64,000 nucleotides of DNA from Bisporella sp. PMI_857 (Eukaryota; Ascomycota; Leotiomycetes; Helotiales; Helotiaceae), in NCBI GenBank assembly GCA_021307315.1, contig JAJSPD010000001.1, forward strand, positions 1,178,001 through 1,242,000, written 5' to 3'. Below the pieces are notes generated by a model. The model did no database searches, was not told where the DNA came from, and worked only from the letters and a program-made list of their open reading frames with translations. Shown one piece after another: positions 22,854 to 34,291 of the stretch (positions are counted from its first letter, which is position 1; every line of letters begins with the position of its first letter). A program made the position numbers and the translations under genes.

Positions 22854-24527
22854 GCGGGACATAATGAGCCGATTTTTTTTTTCTTTTTCATTTACTATGA
22901 AGATGCAGGGGCATTGCGTGGATGTGAATTTGTTCTGCGCAGCGATGATACCAATGACTTTTCCTTGCTTGATGATCTATTTGATGGACTATTAAAGATA
23001 CCTGATGATGTCCGTGGCCCTGCCGTTATAATGTAGAAATAATATGTAATGAAAGGTCTTGAGATGAACCATTATTCAGGGCAACTATCGTCCTATGTCA
23101 ACTTGATTTCCATCTGCTAGGGTGCCATTAACCGTCTTCTGGTTAGTGATCTCTGATGCTTGGGTCTTATTTTCCAAACAATTGCAGCGATGTGATGATA
23201 TCTTGCATGTCGGACAATGACAAGAGTTATGAGATGACTCATGACCATTGGGAGAGGTAACTTCCGCCAAGTAGGACCATTGCTTGGGAAAAGGGCAAAT
23301 TATGCAGGGACGAATACTGTTTGTTTTTTTTAGAAACTATTATCTGCACACACACAACACCTTTGAAAAAAGGCTGCAAATGTTCATAGTAAGGTACGAG
23401 ATGCTTTGCGGATAGAATTATCACCAAGACCATTTTAGAATGCATTTCTTAGGTCTAAGAGCTTGCTGCCTTGAACTACCGGTAGGCATTGCGCCTGTTG
23501 CTTGCATTCGATTTCAAGCCCTGTTGGCCGTCCCTTCAGATGCGAGCGTCACTGTTTCCAGGGCAGGACAGATCAACGAGGGGGGGCTAATACTGGGAAG
23601 GTTAGGCTTTGATGCTCCAGCCAAATCTACGCACGGTTGAGCGTGCTTTTTTTGGTGCTCGCAGATTAATGGAATAGCCTGGCTTTGGTTATGATTGCGT
23701 ATGGTTTTTTTGATGCCCGGCGTGCGAACAACCTGTGTGTTTGATATCCGCCTTGCCCTTTTTGGATGCGTTTCAGGGGTAGCCAGATTCGAAGAAAACA
23801 TCACGTGATTTCTATGATCCGTCTCATTCTGAGGAGTAGGCATTACATGTGCAGAGAGGCGGGGGAGGGTTTGATCTGATGATGGATGCGCTTGGCGATA
23901 TGTGATTAGGGAATGCCAGCGCCGGGTCTACTATGTTGACGGCTATGTGAGGTTGTGATGGGTCAACCCAGTCGTACTTATTAAGTGTTCTGTTAGCCGT
24001 AAGTAGACTTTGTAGAAATTTGAATTGTATCACATCTAGGGCTTGAACATTTAGAGGGCCATTCATATTGTGAACGGTTATATCTATGTTTAATTCGTGA
24101 AAGAAGAAGCCGGGTCGGTGCGAAGTTTATTCACTCTTACCTTCATCTTTAGCAATGTCCTCTCAGCCTCACCTTTCAATCTACCTGTAAATTATTCACC
24201 GCACCTCTTACCCCACCAGAGTTGTTTCCATATTTTGTTCAATTTCTCTCTCTTCGACTCTTACCTCTCCTCTCAAGTCTTTCGAACAAATCACCAATAG
24301 TCCAATTTTCGCTGCGAACAATCGATCCTCACCGCGTAATTGCACTTCTTTACAGTCTCTGAAAGAGTAACTATTTGTTTTTCTTCTACAGCATACTCTG
24401 CGCATCTTCTCAAGCTCTCTGAGATAGTTGACCTCTGCTACTGCAGAAGCCGCAAGCGTGCTCGATCTCACCAGCAATATCAATCTTCGATTACCTTATA
24501 TATCACAAGTACAGTCGGTTCGTCAAC
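22854..24527. other. Intergenic region
   Basis: About 1.7 kb: the 3' end of the CLIP gene, then the promoter of the F-box-like gene with a CT-rich segment at about 24120-24530. No supported gene. Confidence 0.45.
23801..23808. promoter_or_regulatory. Palindromic TCACGTGA (E-box / bHLH type) site
   Basis: A perfect 8-bp palindrome matching the core of sites bound by fungal bHLH factors (Cbf1/Pho4 type). It lies about 720 bp upstream of the F-box-like gene, so its use there is uncertain. Confidence 0.25.
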
Positions 24528-26046
24528 ATGCCTTTCAAGATGCCGGGCCTCTTCCGTCGATCTCTCGCCCAAGTCTCAGCAATGCGTTCTTTAACTCCAG
24601 CTAAGGGTGGTGGCGTCGACACACTAGATCCTGCCGGCCATTCTAAATTGACTCTACCTGCTGCTTCAATCGATAGTAGCAGTGTCACCTTGGTTTCACC
24701 TTCTCTGAGTATATCTTCCTCTTTACCTGATAGTGGGGGAGCATCACCGAATTTCTGTTCTGCAAACTCTCATACCTCAGGTGCTCCTGCTGCATCACCT
24801 ATTGATAGCGGAGGCCTTCTGGATCCAGACAGTCGTACGTCTCCTACCATATGTCCTCTGAGTACTGCACGTAAGAGAGCTCGCTCAATGGAAGATGACG
24901 ACACAACTGCACAACCTGCTACACACCTCAAAGTTGGGGATTATGATACCAGCCATCTCACACAGCCTATTCCTGCAATGAATACCGCGCCGTCAAAAGT
25001 TGGGCCTATCAATTCTACTAAGAAGCCAGCTCGGGATGTGACTGAGGAACTTAATGCTATTACCACCAGTGGATCTGCCTTCAGTACTACGTTCATTCAG
25101 CTTTTTGTATCCAATTCGTTCGATGACAAAACAGTTGCTTCTGCAGTTACTCCAGAAAAGTCTGCCCCTACTGTTAATGTTTCTAATACGAAGCAAAAGG
25201 TTAAGTCGAATCTGAAACGTGACGCTCGTGATAGGCGCAAACCCGCGGAGGAATTAGGTCAGGCTGTAGCTTTCTCGCGAGACTCTTCTACGATAGCTGC
25301 GAAGTCGATGATGGTGGATGTGGAAAGACAGGGGATCGAGGAATCATCAGGGAGGGTTGTGATCAGTGACGCATCCGACTTGGATCTTGAGAAGGATCTA
25401 GAGGCAGCATTAGCCACACAGGATATTGCAGAGGGCAAGAATAATTTGAAGCATGCAACTACTGCGGAGGGCGCTGCAGCATGCAAGTCAAGGAAGAAGC
25501 AGAAAAAAAAGAAGTCTTCACATACAGTTAGCTTCAAGAAACCAGAACCCCAAAAGCGTGAGTGAACTTACAGTTCATAATGATACCTCTCGAGATACTA
25601 ACTGATTGACAGGGAAGTACTCCTTCATCAGCCTCCCCGTCGAGCTCCAAGAGATCGTCTGGGGACATCTCCACCCAATCACCTCCGTTTGCCTCGGCGT
25701 CACCTGCCGCTTCGCCTACATCATGCACCGCAAGTTCAACCCGGAAAAGATTAGTCTCCTCACGCGTCCACCAAAGGGCAATAACAGACTCGGCTACCTC
25801 CCCAACCTCCTCTACAAGTGGATGGCACCAAAGTACACCTTCCACTGGGGCAAGTTCTGGTCCGAGCAGGCATTCCAGCACGAAATGATTCGGCTTGAGG
25901 ATTTGCGACATGACAATTGGGTTGAGAGACAAAAGAAGCGTGACGAGAAGAAGATCACGAGGGCTGAGAGACGGGCGTTGAAGAAGTTGCGGAGACGTCA
26001 TAGGTCATATAGGCCCGACACCCCTAGTGCTACTGCTGGTCAATAA
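24528..26046 (+). CDS. F-box-like protein with long disordered N-terminus
   Basis: Two exons (24528-25557, 25613-26046) encode 487 residues. Residues 1-330 are Ser/Thr/Pro-rich and predicted disordered, with basic clusters (ARKRARS, SRKKQKKKKSS) likely to give nuclear localisation. From about residue 345 an F-box-like motif reads FISLPVELQEIVWGHL then SVCLGVTCRFAYIMHRKF, followed by an aromatic-rich segment and a basic helical tail (RRALKKLRRRHRSYR). F-box proteins link substrates to the SCF ubiquitin ligase through Skp1. Placement of the box near the C-terminus is unusual for the class, and the tail is common in short fungal F-box-like proteins. The intron (25558-25612) falls just before the F-box, so the N-terminus may have been added by exon joining. 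An in-frame second ATG at 24540 could also serve. Confidence 0.7.
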
Positions 26047-26828
26047 ATGGATCTTGGTCCCCTCGTAACCATGCTATCATCACACTCTGAGATATATACA
26101 GTTGGTGTGAAGAAAGAGCTGTCCTGATTTTCTAAATTCACTATTGCAAGGGGGTGGTTAAAATGACTGGGGGTTGAGTTTTGTCTTGGCGTGGTTGGAT
26201 CAAGTCGAAAAGTTGTGATCAGCCATCGACTTACTACGATGGATTTTTTTCTTCTTCTGTGGTTTTGCAGGTATTAAAGGTTGGGGCTTTTACTAAAGAT
26301 GGCGGGAGCGCGTTTTATTCTGTGTGTTCGTTGCACAGGGAAAGCACTTTGAGCGGTGCATGGAGAATGATTTCTAGTGCGGTCTTGAGGGATATAGATA
26401 TGAAGTGCATGGTATTCTCTTCTATGAGGGTTGAGAAAGCCAATTGTGCGGCTTCGTTGCATCTGCAGTACCAGAGGGGTTCTTTTAGTTTAGAGAACGG
26501 CATGCGACAGAATCAGATCTTTCATTGTGGAGGTGCCTTGTTCTGATGCCTTTCGTAAATAGAGCAATCACATTTCAGAATAAACCCGTTCCTTACCAAA
26601 GCTTGACGAAGGGGAGGGCTTTGTTGAGAGCATATATGAGTACCTACTGGAAAAGAAAAGAAAATGAGATCATGAACTTCTCGTCGGGGCTATGACATGG
26701 CCTAGTAATGTTTTAGGTTTGGTAGGACCTTATGAGCGAACTTCAATATTGAGCTCCTGCAAGATAACACATATATTGTAGACTATCTGGTACTCAAGAA
26801 CAGGAACCTATTTATGCCATATATCATC
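26047..26828. other. Intergenic region between converging genes
   Basis: About 780 bp. An ORF of 121 codons at 26181-26546 has no domain or codon-use support and lies in the likely 3' UTR. No gene called. Confidence 0.4.
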
Positions 26829-27647
26829 TTATGGCCTACTCCAGCCAAGCTGTGCGGCTTTTTCCACCAATCGCCCCAAAAGCTCATCTCTTACCAGCAA
26901 CCATTTCTCCCTGTCTTCATCTTCCATCATATTGTCAAACAGCCCAAGCCCTTCCACCTCCAGGCGATTTGCGGCTTCCATGGCTGGTTCATAGAATGAC
27001 ATTAGAAGGGTTGCATGGGCTTGGATGGGCAAATATGGCGATTCTCGAAGAACTTCTAAAAGGCCAATGGTTTTTGGCAGATTACCTTGCAGCTCAGCAT
27101 CAAAAGCCTGCAGCATCTTCTGTTGATCGGTTTTCATGGTCTTGGCGTTCGAGCTTGATTCCCCCTCGCTGGATTGGGAGCGTGCTTGGCTATTCTGCTC
27201 TTTCTGTCTATTGACTCTCCGGGTAATGCGATCCGCTCTTCTTTTGAGATCTTGCGAATTTGTATCGTTCTTTCTGACCCAGTAGTTTTCGATTCTTGAT
27301 ACATCCAAGACGTCTTTTACTAAGTCGTAGTCTGGCCCTATCACTATTACCCTTGTGGCGTTCTTGTAATATCTGAAGCCAACTGTTCGGGTGAACTTGA
27401 TACCTTGTGGTTGCTTCTCGGCGAACGCTTTCCAGAAAGATACTTGTTGCACCTGCTCGACTACTTCGAGCGGAAGCGGATATACTTGAACATAAAGTCG
27501 TTAGCATATGCTCAAATATTGGGTGAGGGATCCTGTGGCGGACTGATAGCATTTTACTTGTTTCCTCAAAATTCCATACGAAAGGTTAAGTCGCCGCAGC
27601 GGAATCTTGGTTAGAAGCCCGCTCTTGATGTATCGAGCAGCTTGAGA
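26829..27647 (-). CDS. Unassigned protein, possibly mitochondrial, with unusual splice junction
   Basis: The main exon (26829 to about 27487) is well supported: VYPLPLEVVEQVQQVSFWKA, GIKFTRTVGFRYYKNATRV and a Lys/Arg/Gln-rich helical middle, then an acidic helical C-terminus ending LVEKAAQLGWSRP. Upstream at about 27550-27647 a second exon is open in one frame only and reads RYIKSGLLTKIPLRRLNLSY then GILRKQ, a basic presequence-like segment. The two join into a smooth protein of about 255 residues only if the intron is GT-AA or TA-AG. No GT-AG pair keeps the frame without removing residues that look coding. The true start was not found and probably lies in another exon beyond 27647. I do not recognise the family; a mitochondrial ribosomal or membrane-associated role is a guess from the N-terminus. 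Confidence 0.5.
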
Positions 27648-27946
27648 CTATGGATTCAGCATACTTCTGTCGAATTCGCATTAGAAGGCTGTAATGTCTG
27701 AAAATAGGTCGGGTATTCTAAATAGTGCTACAGAGATGTGATAAATCTCACGTAAACTGGTAGGCTCAAATAAGATGACGTTTGCTCAGAACATGACATA
27801 ATTAGAAACTTCCATATTCACCTACAGTCGTAATAAGACCCTTCAGAGAAAAGGCTATGGTGACGGTATCTCGAGCTTTGGCCAAGCCTCCACCTACCAG
27901 TCTTGAATGTACTGTGATTTGGCTGCAACCTTATTAGTACTCTTCA
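27648..27946. other. Short intergenic stretch
   Basis: About 300 bp. It may contain the missing first exon and promoter of the preceding minus-strand gene, and the 3' UTR of the HExxH gene. Confidence 0.35.
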
Positions 27947-29728
27947 TTATTGGGAAGCAAGGCGGAGGTCTAGATGTCGAGGAATCTCATTTAAGTATCT
28001 GCAGCAAGCAAAGCAAAGAGCATTGCTCTCGAGGTACAAGGAGTTCCCACTACGGAATAAAAGATAAACGAACCCAGTCCGCGAAAAAAATACCCATTAC
28101 CGGGTCCGGAAATGGTCTTGTTCGTTTTGCACTATCTGCCACCATCGTGTGAGGGGCTCCACCCCACACCTAATCATTAGTAAAGAAAAACCTGGAGATA
28201 GATGAAACGAACCGCATTATCAAATGACCGCCCCAGTTCACTCTCCGCCTCATTTAAGAAGAACTATAGCGTAATGAGTATTACGAAGAGATGCCTTGAC
28301 CAATTCAAAGATACTAACAGGTTCTGTTTGCGTCCATGGATTATCGAATTGCTTTGCGATGAAGTAACCTGCCGCGTGCTGGAATTGTTGGCAGTTAGGC
28401 GATGCCATAACTAAGAAAAATTGCCTGACGTACTGACCATGAGTTCATGTAGGATCTGAAATTTGCATCAGTTATGCTGTTGTCAGATCTTAGTGGCGGT
28501 GGTGGCAAACTGTAAGAGATACAAATAATTGCTGGTTTAGACGTTCAAACTCAGGCAATGTGTCTCTGAGAAGTGGTTCGATCATATCAGCTGAGATCAT
28601 GATTATGGACTTCTGAAATTTGTTGTCCTCGTCCCTTTCAGCATTAGTCACGCCAAAAAGTAAGTGATCTTTGCTCCCATTCTGTATGAGTTGGTTTACT
28701 GATTCGATGATAAACATATTTGTATGTTTCATCATTGAGAAGCACTTCTGGAGCAAGGTTGCAAGGGCGGGAGTAAGTTGCAGATTTCGAAGGTCGAACT
28801 GTTTTGCCTGCCACCGCTTCTTATTCTTCTCCGTCCAATTAGGCAGCGGATTGGGACTTCCATCTTGCAGAGGCGGCAACATTTGCCTATATCATATATC
28901 AGTACCGAAAGTTGGATGGTATTCAGCTATTGAGGATATTAGGCAACCTGTACTAATCGAATAAACTTAAGGCATAGTAGCCTTTGACTATTCTTTCTAG
29001 CTCTAGGTTCTTTGGGAAGTAGAGATATTGGAGGGGTTGAACAGCTTACCATGGATGATTGAGTAAGAGTGCATCGAACCTTGACCTTGTTAGTTTATGA
29101 TACCCAGTCAGTATACAGATGACATACCATGGCCAAGTATGAATATGTGAAATTACCTTGCTTGCTAGCCTTATTGATGGATCGAGCGCTTTCCGCACTA
29201 TGCCATTAGAGAATTCCCAGTTACCTTCATATCCTCCTCCTATAGGGAGAATTCTGGTATGATAGGGTTTATATAGAGGATTATTTGTCGATGCCCATCG
29301 ATCTTCACGGAAAAGCTCATGAATAGGGACCTCTATGTGGAGGTTACTTGCCTTTACATTGGGCTTGTCCCAACATCCTATCTGCTCAAGTTCCTTGACC
29401 GTGAAGCCTCCAAGTTCAAAAGTCAGAGTGAGCCCGAAAATTTTAGGAATTGTAAATGAAACCACTTCTCCACATCTTATTCGTACAGTTTGTCCAATCT
29501 TGAAATATTTTGCAGATGGAGAAACCGTATGCCAGATGTAAAGGATTGGAGAGACCTCGTTCTATGATACTGACCGGAGAGAGTGCTCCGTTGAAATTCT
29601 TCATACATATCAACCACGTATTGTTTCTCGCCAGCTGATAATGTATTGACATCTAGATCTGGTAGAGCTGTGATGCCAATGCTTTCGCAGTGGCGCACCA
29701 GCAAGGTCCGAAAAGTCGAAGTCGACAT
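27947..29728 (-). CDS. Multi-exon fungal protein with HExxH zinc-peptidase-like motif
   Basis: Nine exons can be traced: about 29615-29728 (donor uncertain), 29128-29555, a 36-bp exon at about 29050-29086, 28523-28886, 28438-28455, 28319-28378, 28213-28263, 28054-28169 and 27947-27998. Phases agree throughout. The N-terminal part reads SPILYIWHTVSPSAKYFKIG and VSFTIPKIFGLTLTFELGG. The middle has SRFDALLLNHPW then QMLPPLQDGSPNPLPNWTEK. The 18-bp exon encodes ILHELM, and the next begins HAAGYFIAKQF, so splicing creates HELMH, a zinc-metallopeptidase (HExxH) motif. Downstream SELGRSFDNAVVWGG gives a nearby Glu, a candidate third ligand. The family seems fungal and unnamed; peptidase activity is inferred. 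The final exon is uncertain: translation could stop at a TAG at 28051-28053. Confidence 0.65.
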
Positions 29729-30369
29729 CTATCTGTGTGCTGTAAGGACATCGTTGCAGTATAGAGATCAACTTTGAGTTTGGAAGGGAAAACAAGGGAT
29801 AAATGATTTTCTTTGTCGGTGCATTGCAGGTGTGAACCTGGAATATAGTGCCGTTTTCGGTTGCTGCATTGGTATTAATACACTAATAGTTGTAGCTTTA
29901 CATACTGTACAGTACATAGAGTCTTTTATTGATTTGAGCTTATTTAATTTAAACACTGCGACACAATTTCTTGGTTGCTCTGGTATATCATAGTCACAAA
30001 TGCATGAGAAGTAGATCAAGTATACGCTCACAAAATTCAGGTCCGTATACTCTCACATCTGACTATTTCAAGTTATCGAAACCATACTCAAGACATGAGG
30101 GAAAGAAGTTCACAGCCCACGACTCCGTATTTGAATCGCTGAGCATGGTAGATGTGAACTCTGAGAATGAGGTTGATTCCCGTCCTACTGACTCTGCCAA
30201 TTCGGTGCCTGACCGTTGGCATGGATGCCTTAACCCTTCCAGCAGAAACCCCACCAAGCAGTCAGCCCCACCAAACTTTGAGGGACCTGGACTATGACTC
30301 AAAAGCCCGTTCTCTTGTTATTTTCCTCTTCACTAGTATGGTTCATATCGTCTTCCATACTTCTACATA
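29729..30369. other. Divergent promoter region between HExxH gene and TyrRS
   Basis: About 640 bp separating two oppositely transcribed genes. I see no additional gene; the short ORFs upstream of 30370 are out of frame with TyrRS. Confidence 0.5.
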
Positions 30370-31765
30370 ATGGCAGCCCAATTAAGTCCCAGCGAGTCGA
30401 TCGCCCTCATCAAAGCCAATCTTGCTGAGGTTCTGAACCCTGAAGTAATCGACAATGCTATACTCAATGAGAAACGGCCACTCAAGGTCTACTGGGGGAC
30501 TGCCTCAACGGGACGACCACACTGCGGCTATTTCGTCCCTTTGATGAAGATTGCAGAGCTCCTAGCTGCTGGCTGTCATGTGAAAATTCTGCTCGCCGAC
30601 ATACATGCATACCTAGACAACATGAAGGCGCCTCTTGAGCTTGTGGAGTACCGTGCGAAGTACTACGAATTGCTTATCAAGTCTACTCTAAAGGCCGTTG
30701 GAGTTGATATCAAACGACTTGAATTCATATATGGAAGCAGTTACCAATTATCAAAGGAATACACAATGGACCGCTTCAAGCTGGAGGGGATCACAAGAAT
30801 CAATGTTGCGCAAAAGGCTGGCGCAGAGGTGGTTAAGCAGACGGATGACCCAACATTAGGTGGTCTTATCTACCCGCTAATGCAAGCGCTTGATGAGCAA
30901 TACCTAGATGTTGACGCCCAGCTGGGTGGCGTGGACCAACGGAAGATCTTCACTTTTGCGATGGAGAATCTGCCAAAAATTGGCTATTCAATTAGGGCAC
31001 ACTTGATGAACCCCATGGTGCGAGGGCTGGGGGAGCAGGATAAAATGAGTGCCAGCGATGCAGACTCAAAGATTGATCTTCTTGACTCGGCAGCAGATGT
31101 GGAGAAAAAGTTAAAGAAGGCCAAGTGTGTTCCCAAAGAAGTGGCAGATAATGGCGTTATTGCATTTGTAGAACATGTTGTTTTTAGGGCAATTGCGTTA
31201 AAAGGAGATAAGGATCCACAATTTGTGGTACGGCGAAGGGATGCGGTACGAACGTTTATACTCTACTACATAAAGTATATCGTGCTAACTTGATATCAGG
31301 AGCCACTAGTCTATGATGATATGCAGAAGTTAAAGGACGACTATGCGGCAGATATTGTAAATTTAAACTCTTTCCTGTTTCTTCAGTCACTTTCTGCTAA
31401 CTCTGCTATAGCTTACACCACAACTTATAAAAGCTGCTTTGACAACCTACCTAAATGAGATGCTTGCACCGATTCGTGCCGATTTCGAGGCATCACCAGA
31501 ATTCCAAGAAGTTCAAGCGAAGGCATACCCAGTAGTCGAGGTCAAGAAGGTCGTGAAACAGAAGAAGGACAAAGGAGACCCAGCTTTACGCGCTGCTGCA
31601 CAAGCTAAGGCCAAGGCTGCCGCCGCTGCTAAGGCTGCTGGAGCCAGTCAATCAGATATTGTTGCGCAACCAGATGGACATATTGAGGGCAAGGATGCTG
31701 AGAAGGTCATCATTGGGCCGAGCTCGGAGGAACTGCTGAAGAAACTGGAAGTCAAGGATTCATGA
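30370..31765 (+). CDS. TYS1: Cytosolic tyrosyl-tRNA synthetase
   Basis: It charges tRNA-Tyr in the cytosol. Three exons (30370-31245, 31300-31356, 31412-31765) encode 428 residues. Class I signatures are present: a HIGH-equivalent in TGRPHCGYF (about residue 50) and KMSAS as DKMSASDAD (about 225). Other family motifs include LLADIHAYLDNMKAPLE and QLGGVDQRKIF. The eukaryotic C-terminal extension is a Lys/Ala-rich tail (QAKAKAAAAAKAAG) rather than the EMAPII-like domain of animals, as in other fungi. The two introns sit in the second half, 54-55 bp each, with GT-AG ends. No organellar presequence is seen, so this is the cytosolic enzyme. Confidence 0.96.
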
Positions 31766-32746
31766 AAATTATCGAAGAACTCAAAAGGACTAAAAATGGG
31801 AAGAGAAGAGCACTGGCGGAGATAAGCATGGCAGGTTTCCGATATAAAGACCACCGAATCTTTCTGCGAGTGCCAAATTAGAGGAGTCACCTGGACCAAA
31901 TCCTATGGCTGATGCTCATGATTCTCATATGGTCTTTGTAGTCCCGAGAACTCTGCTAAATACCCACTAAAAATTATGTGTTCTCCTTATGTCGATCCTG
32001 TTTGTGTGAAACAAACATATGTGCCTCGTCTCCTGACTGCTGGTAAGATGCATCTAGTTTCTGGAGTGGATCTTTACTCCTCCCTTAGCAGTTGTGGAGA
32101 ATTCTCAATCATAAATCTGAGTCAAGTTTGCTGGGAAATATCCCTGGATATATTGCTGCTCTTTGGATGGTTCCCCGCGAACCAGGAAAGATATAAGCTT
32201 ATCCGAGCTTGCAGGGTACGGGTCGTTCCGCTCTCCATAGTTTCTTTGTGGGTCAAGCTTCTCTCCCACGACATTTTCAGACCTTGTAGAATCAATCGGA
32301 TTATGGGGCTATGATTCGGACTGATCTACGCTTCTTACGAATATTCTTGTGGGTACCATTTTAACATGGAAAGTATCATCCTGGACCTTCCACTACGGAG
32401 GCACCCAAGGTTATTCTTCTCATACTTGTTGGCCGTGCATCATGTTATATAAAATTAATGGTAGTGACAGATATTTCTAACATAAAGGTTTACAGCGTGA
32501 TGCTGCAACGTATAAGATGCCCCCGGCGGGCAAGGCATCTAATTAAGCACACTGGCTTATACAATCTGAGCAAATCAACATGCCACCCCGCACATTTTCA
32601 AAAATTGAGTAGATGGATCGTGCTCAGCAACTTCAATCGTCTGAAATACCCACCCTCTCCGGACTTGCACCTATCTCCTAATTACGGATTATTATCTTCT
32701 TCTCACATAACCCGAAATATTCTCTGTCTCCAAATTCTGCTCTGTC
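31766..32746. other. Intergenic region between converging genes
   Basis: About 980 bp with short unsupported ORFs. It holds the 3' UTRs of TyrRS and the PAP2-like gene. Confidence 0.45.
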
Positions 32747-33414
32747 TCAGAGCTTTCGGATCAAGATGTCCTTCTCATCAATCGAGTATACGAATTTTCT
32801 AGCTTGGCTTCCGTATCTTGTCACAAAAAAGTGTACTATACAGCTGGAGAGCATCGCGCAGAACAAGGCAAATGGAACCAATGATAGCATGATAATATTC
32901 GCATGGAATCCAACGGCGAGACCCAAGACAACTGCAGCTGTAATCCACAAAATGAAGATTGGTGCTTGAAGCCCGTCGAATTCTTGCCGCCGATAGATGA
33001 ATGATGACACAGAGGTCCCAAGTACGAGACAGCACACGAGCATCAAGATTGGTGAGGGGTCGGATATGATAGAAGAGTCTCCTGGGTCGAAGGTTTGAAG
33101 AAATGCATCTGTGGCTGGATTCGGGTGACGGATATCCTGCTCATTATGTCAGTCTCAGCCAAAGCAGCTTGAAAGTAAAGAATTGGACGGACCTGCTTCT
33201 CATGGTGTAGAGTATAGGCACTCGTTATGAGAAATGCCCAGAGCACAAAGGTTATCTCTAGATGTGATGCTAAGTTTGATGGAGTGCAGTATTTATCGAG
33301 GAAACGGTAGAAAGATGCAGAAAAAGTGGTGGCATGTCCTGATGGGAAAGGTTGAGAACATGACCCTGAACAGATTCGATGCTCGACTTCGATTTTTAAC
33401 AAAATGTCGCCCAT
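32747..33414 (-). CDS. PAP2-superfamily-like membrane phosphatase (5' part incomplete)
   Basis: Two exons joined by an intron at about 33131-33192 read from MGDILLKIEVEH through the PAP2 motif QPFPSGHATTFSA, then two or more hydrophobic helices (EITFVLWAFLITSAY, LMLVCCLVLGTSVSSF, APIFILWITAAVVLGLAVGF, IIMLSLVPFALFCAMLSS). PAP2 enzymes remove phosphate from lipids such as phosphatidic acid. The C2 SGH motif is clear. The C3 site should follow YTLHHEKQ, but no clean Arg-x5-His-x3-Asp is visible, so activity is uncertain. The open frame extends upstream without ATG to about 33494 (SYKPIKEWVEPSTYISPISQ), and a hydrophobic candidate exon (PALLLGVALGIFEIWVP) lies at about 33550-33620. The gene therefore probably starts further right than given, and the true N-terminus was not resolved. 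Confidence 0.6.
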
Positions 33415-34291
33415 GATAATGTACTGACTAATTGGGGAGATGTAGGTCGAGGGTTCAACCCACTCTTTTATGGGTTTGTATGAGGTTTTTGGGGGCTATC
33501 TAGAGACGTCTTGTGATATATGCACTAAGAATATGCCATAATAACTCTAGTTAGTCCTCGGGGCACCCAAATCTCAAAGATTCCCAAGGCTACGCCCAAC
33601 AGCAGAGCAGGGCGATGACTTATCAATTTCCATTAGCTTCGTGAATGGTAGTACAGCATCGAGACCATTTCTGCTCGATTCGAGATTCGGCATTGGGCAT
33701 TGGGCATTCATCTAGGCAGCAATTGAGGCGTCACGTCGGGTTGTCGTTACACAACCTATCGTTGGCGACGGCCGCAAGCGAGGCTATGTTCTAAATTACG
33801 CCTAGGCGAACTTTGCGTTTGTCTATAATCTATTATGTTTTTGCAATCAAAGATAGCGATGTTACGTGCTAAATATGTTGCGAGAGTAGTGTCAGATCGT
33901 CAAATTCGATGAACGACACAGGTTTTTGTGATTCGTTTCGCTTGTACACATGTTTACAATTAATACCTAGTGTTCAGGCTCAGGCATACACCTAGGCTGC
34001 GCGAGGTGGCTTTTGTTGCAAAGCATGAATGCCCAACAACCCGATACTAGAGGGGCTTCCTCGAACCTGAATATCTTTGAACCTCCACTAGAGTCCTTGA
34101 CAAATACTATCTTCTTCGCAGTCTTATAGAAGTTATCCCCACAGTAATTATCACTAATCCGAGATCGACGTTGAAGAAACTTCATAGCAGAATATACTTG
34201 TTTCTTCTTGAAACGCACAGCACTATTCGTCGACATTTAACTAGATCCGTATTGCGATCCTTGTACTTCATTAAACTGACGACGATCTCTC
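33415..34291. other. Divergent region, probably with 5' exons of the PAP2-like gene
   Basis: About 880 bp. The part from 33415 to about 33620 likely contains further minus-strand coding exons. The rest shows an unsupported minus-strand ORF of 89 codons at 33967-34236 and no domains. Confidence 0.4.

Noticed and set aside
26181..26546. Plus-strand ORF of 121 codons after the F-box-like gene
   Set aside because: Lies in the likely 3' UTR; composition and reading show no family resemblance.
28890..29020. A protein-like reading (PLQYLYFPKNLELERIVKGY) inside the intron before the MLPPLQ exon, preceded by an in-frame TAA
   Set aside because: A canonical GTAAGC donor and TATAG acceptor remove it and restore the frame HPW-QMLPP, so it is taken as intronic by chance.
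33967..34236. Minus-strand ORF of 89 codons
   Set aside because: No domain or signal peptide, and it sits in a divergent promoter region.
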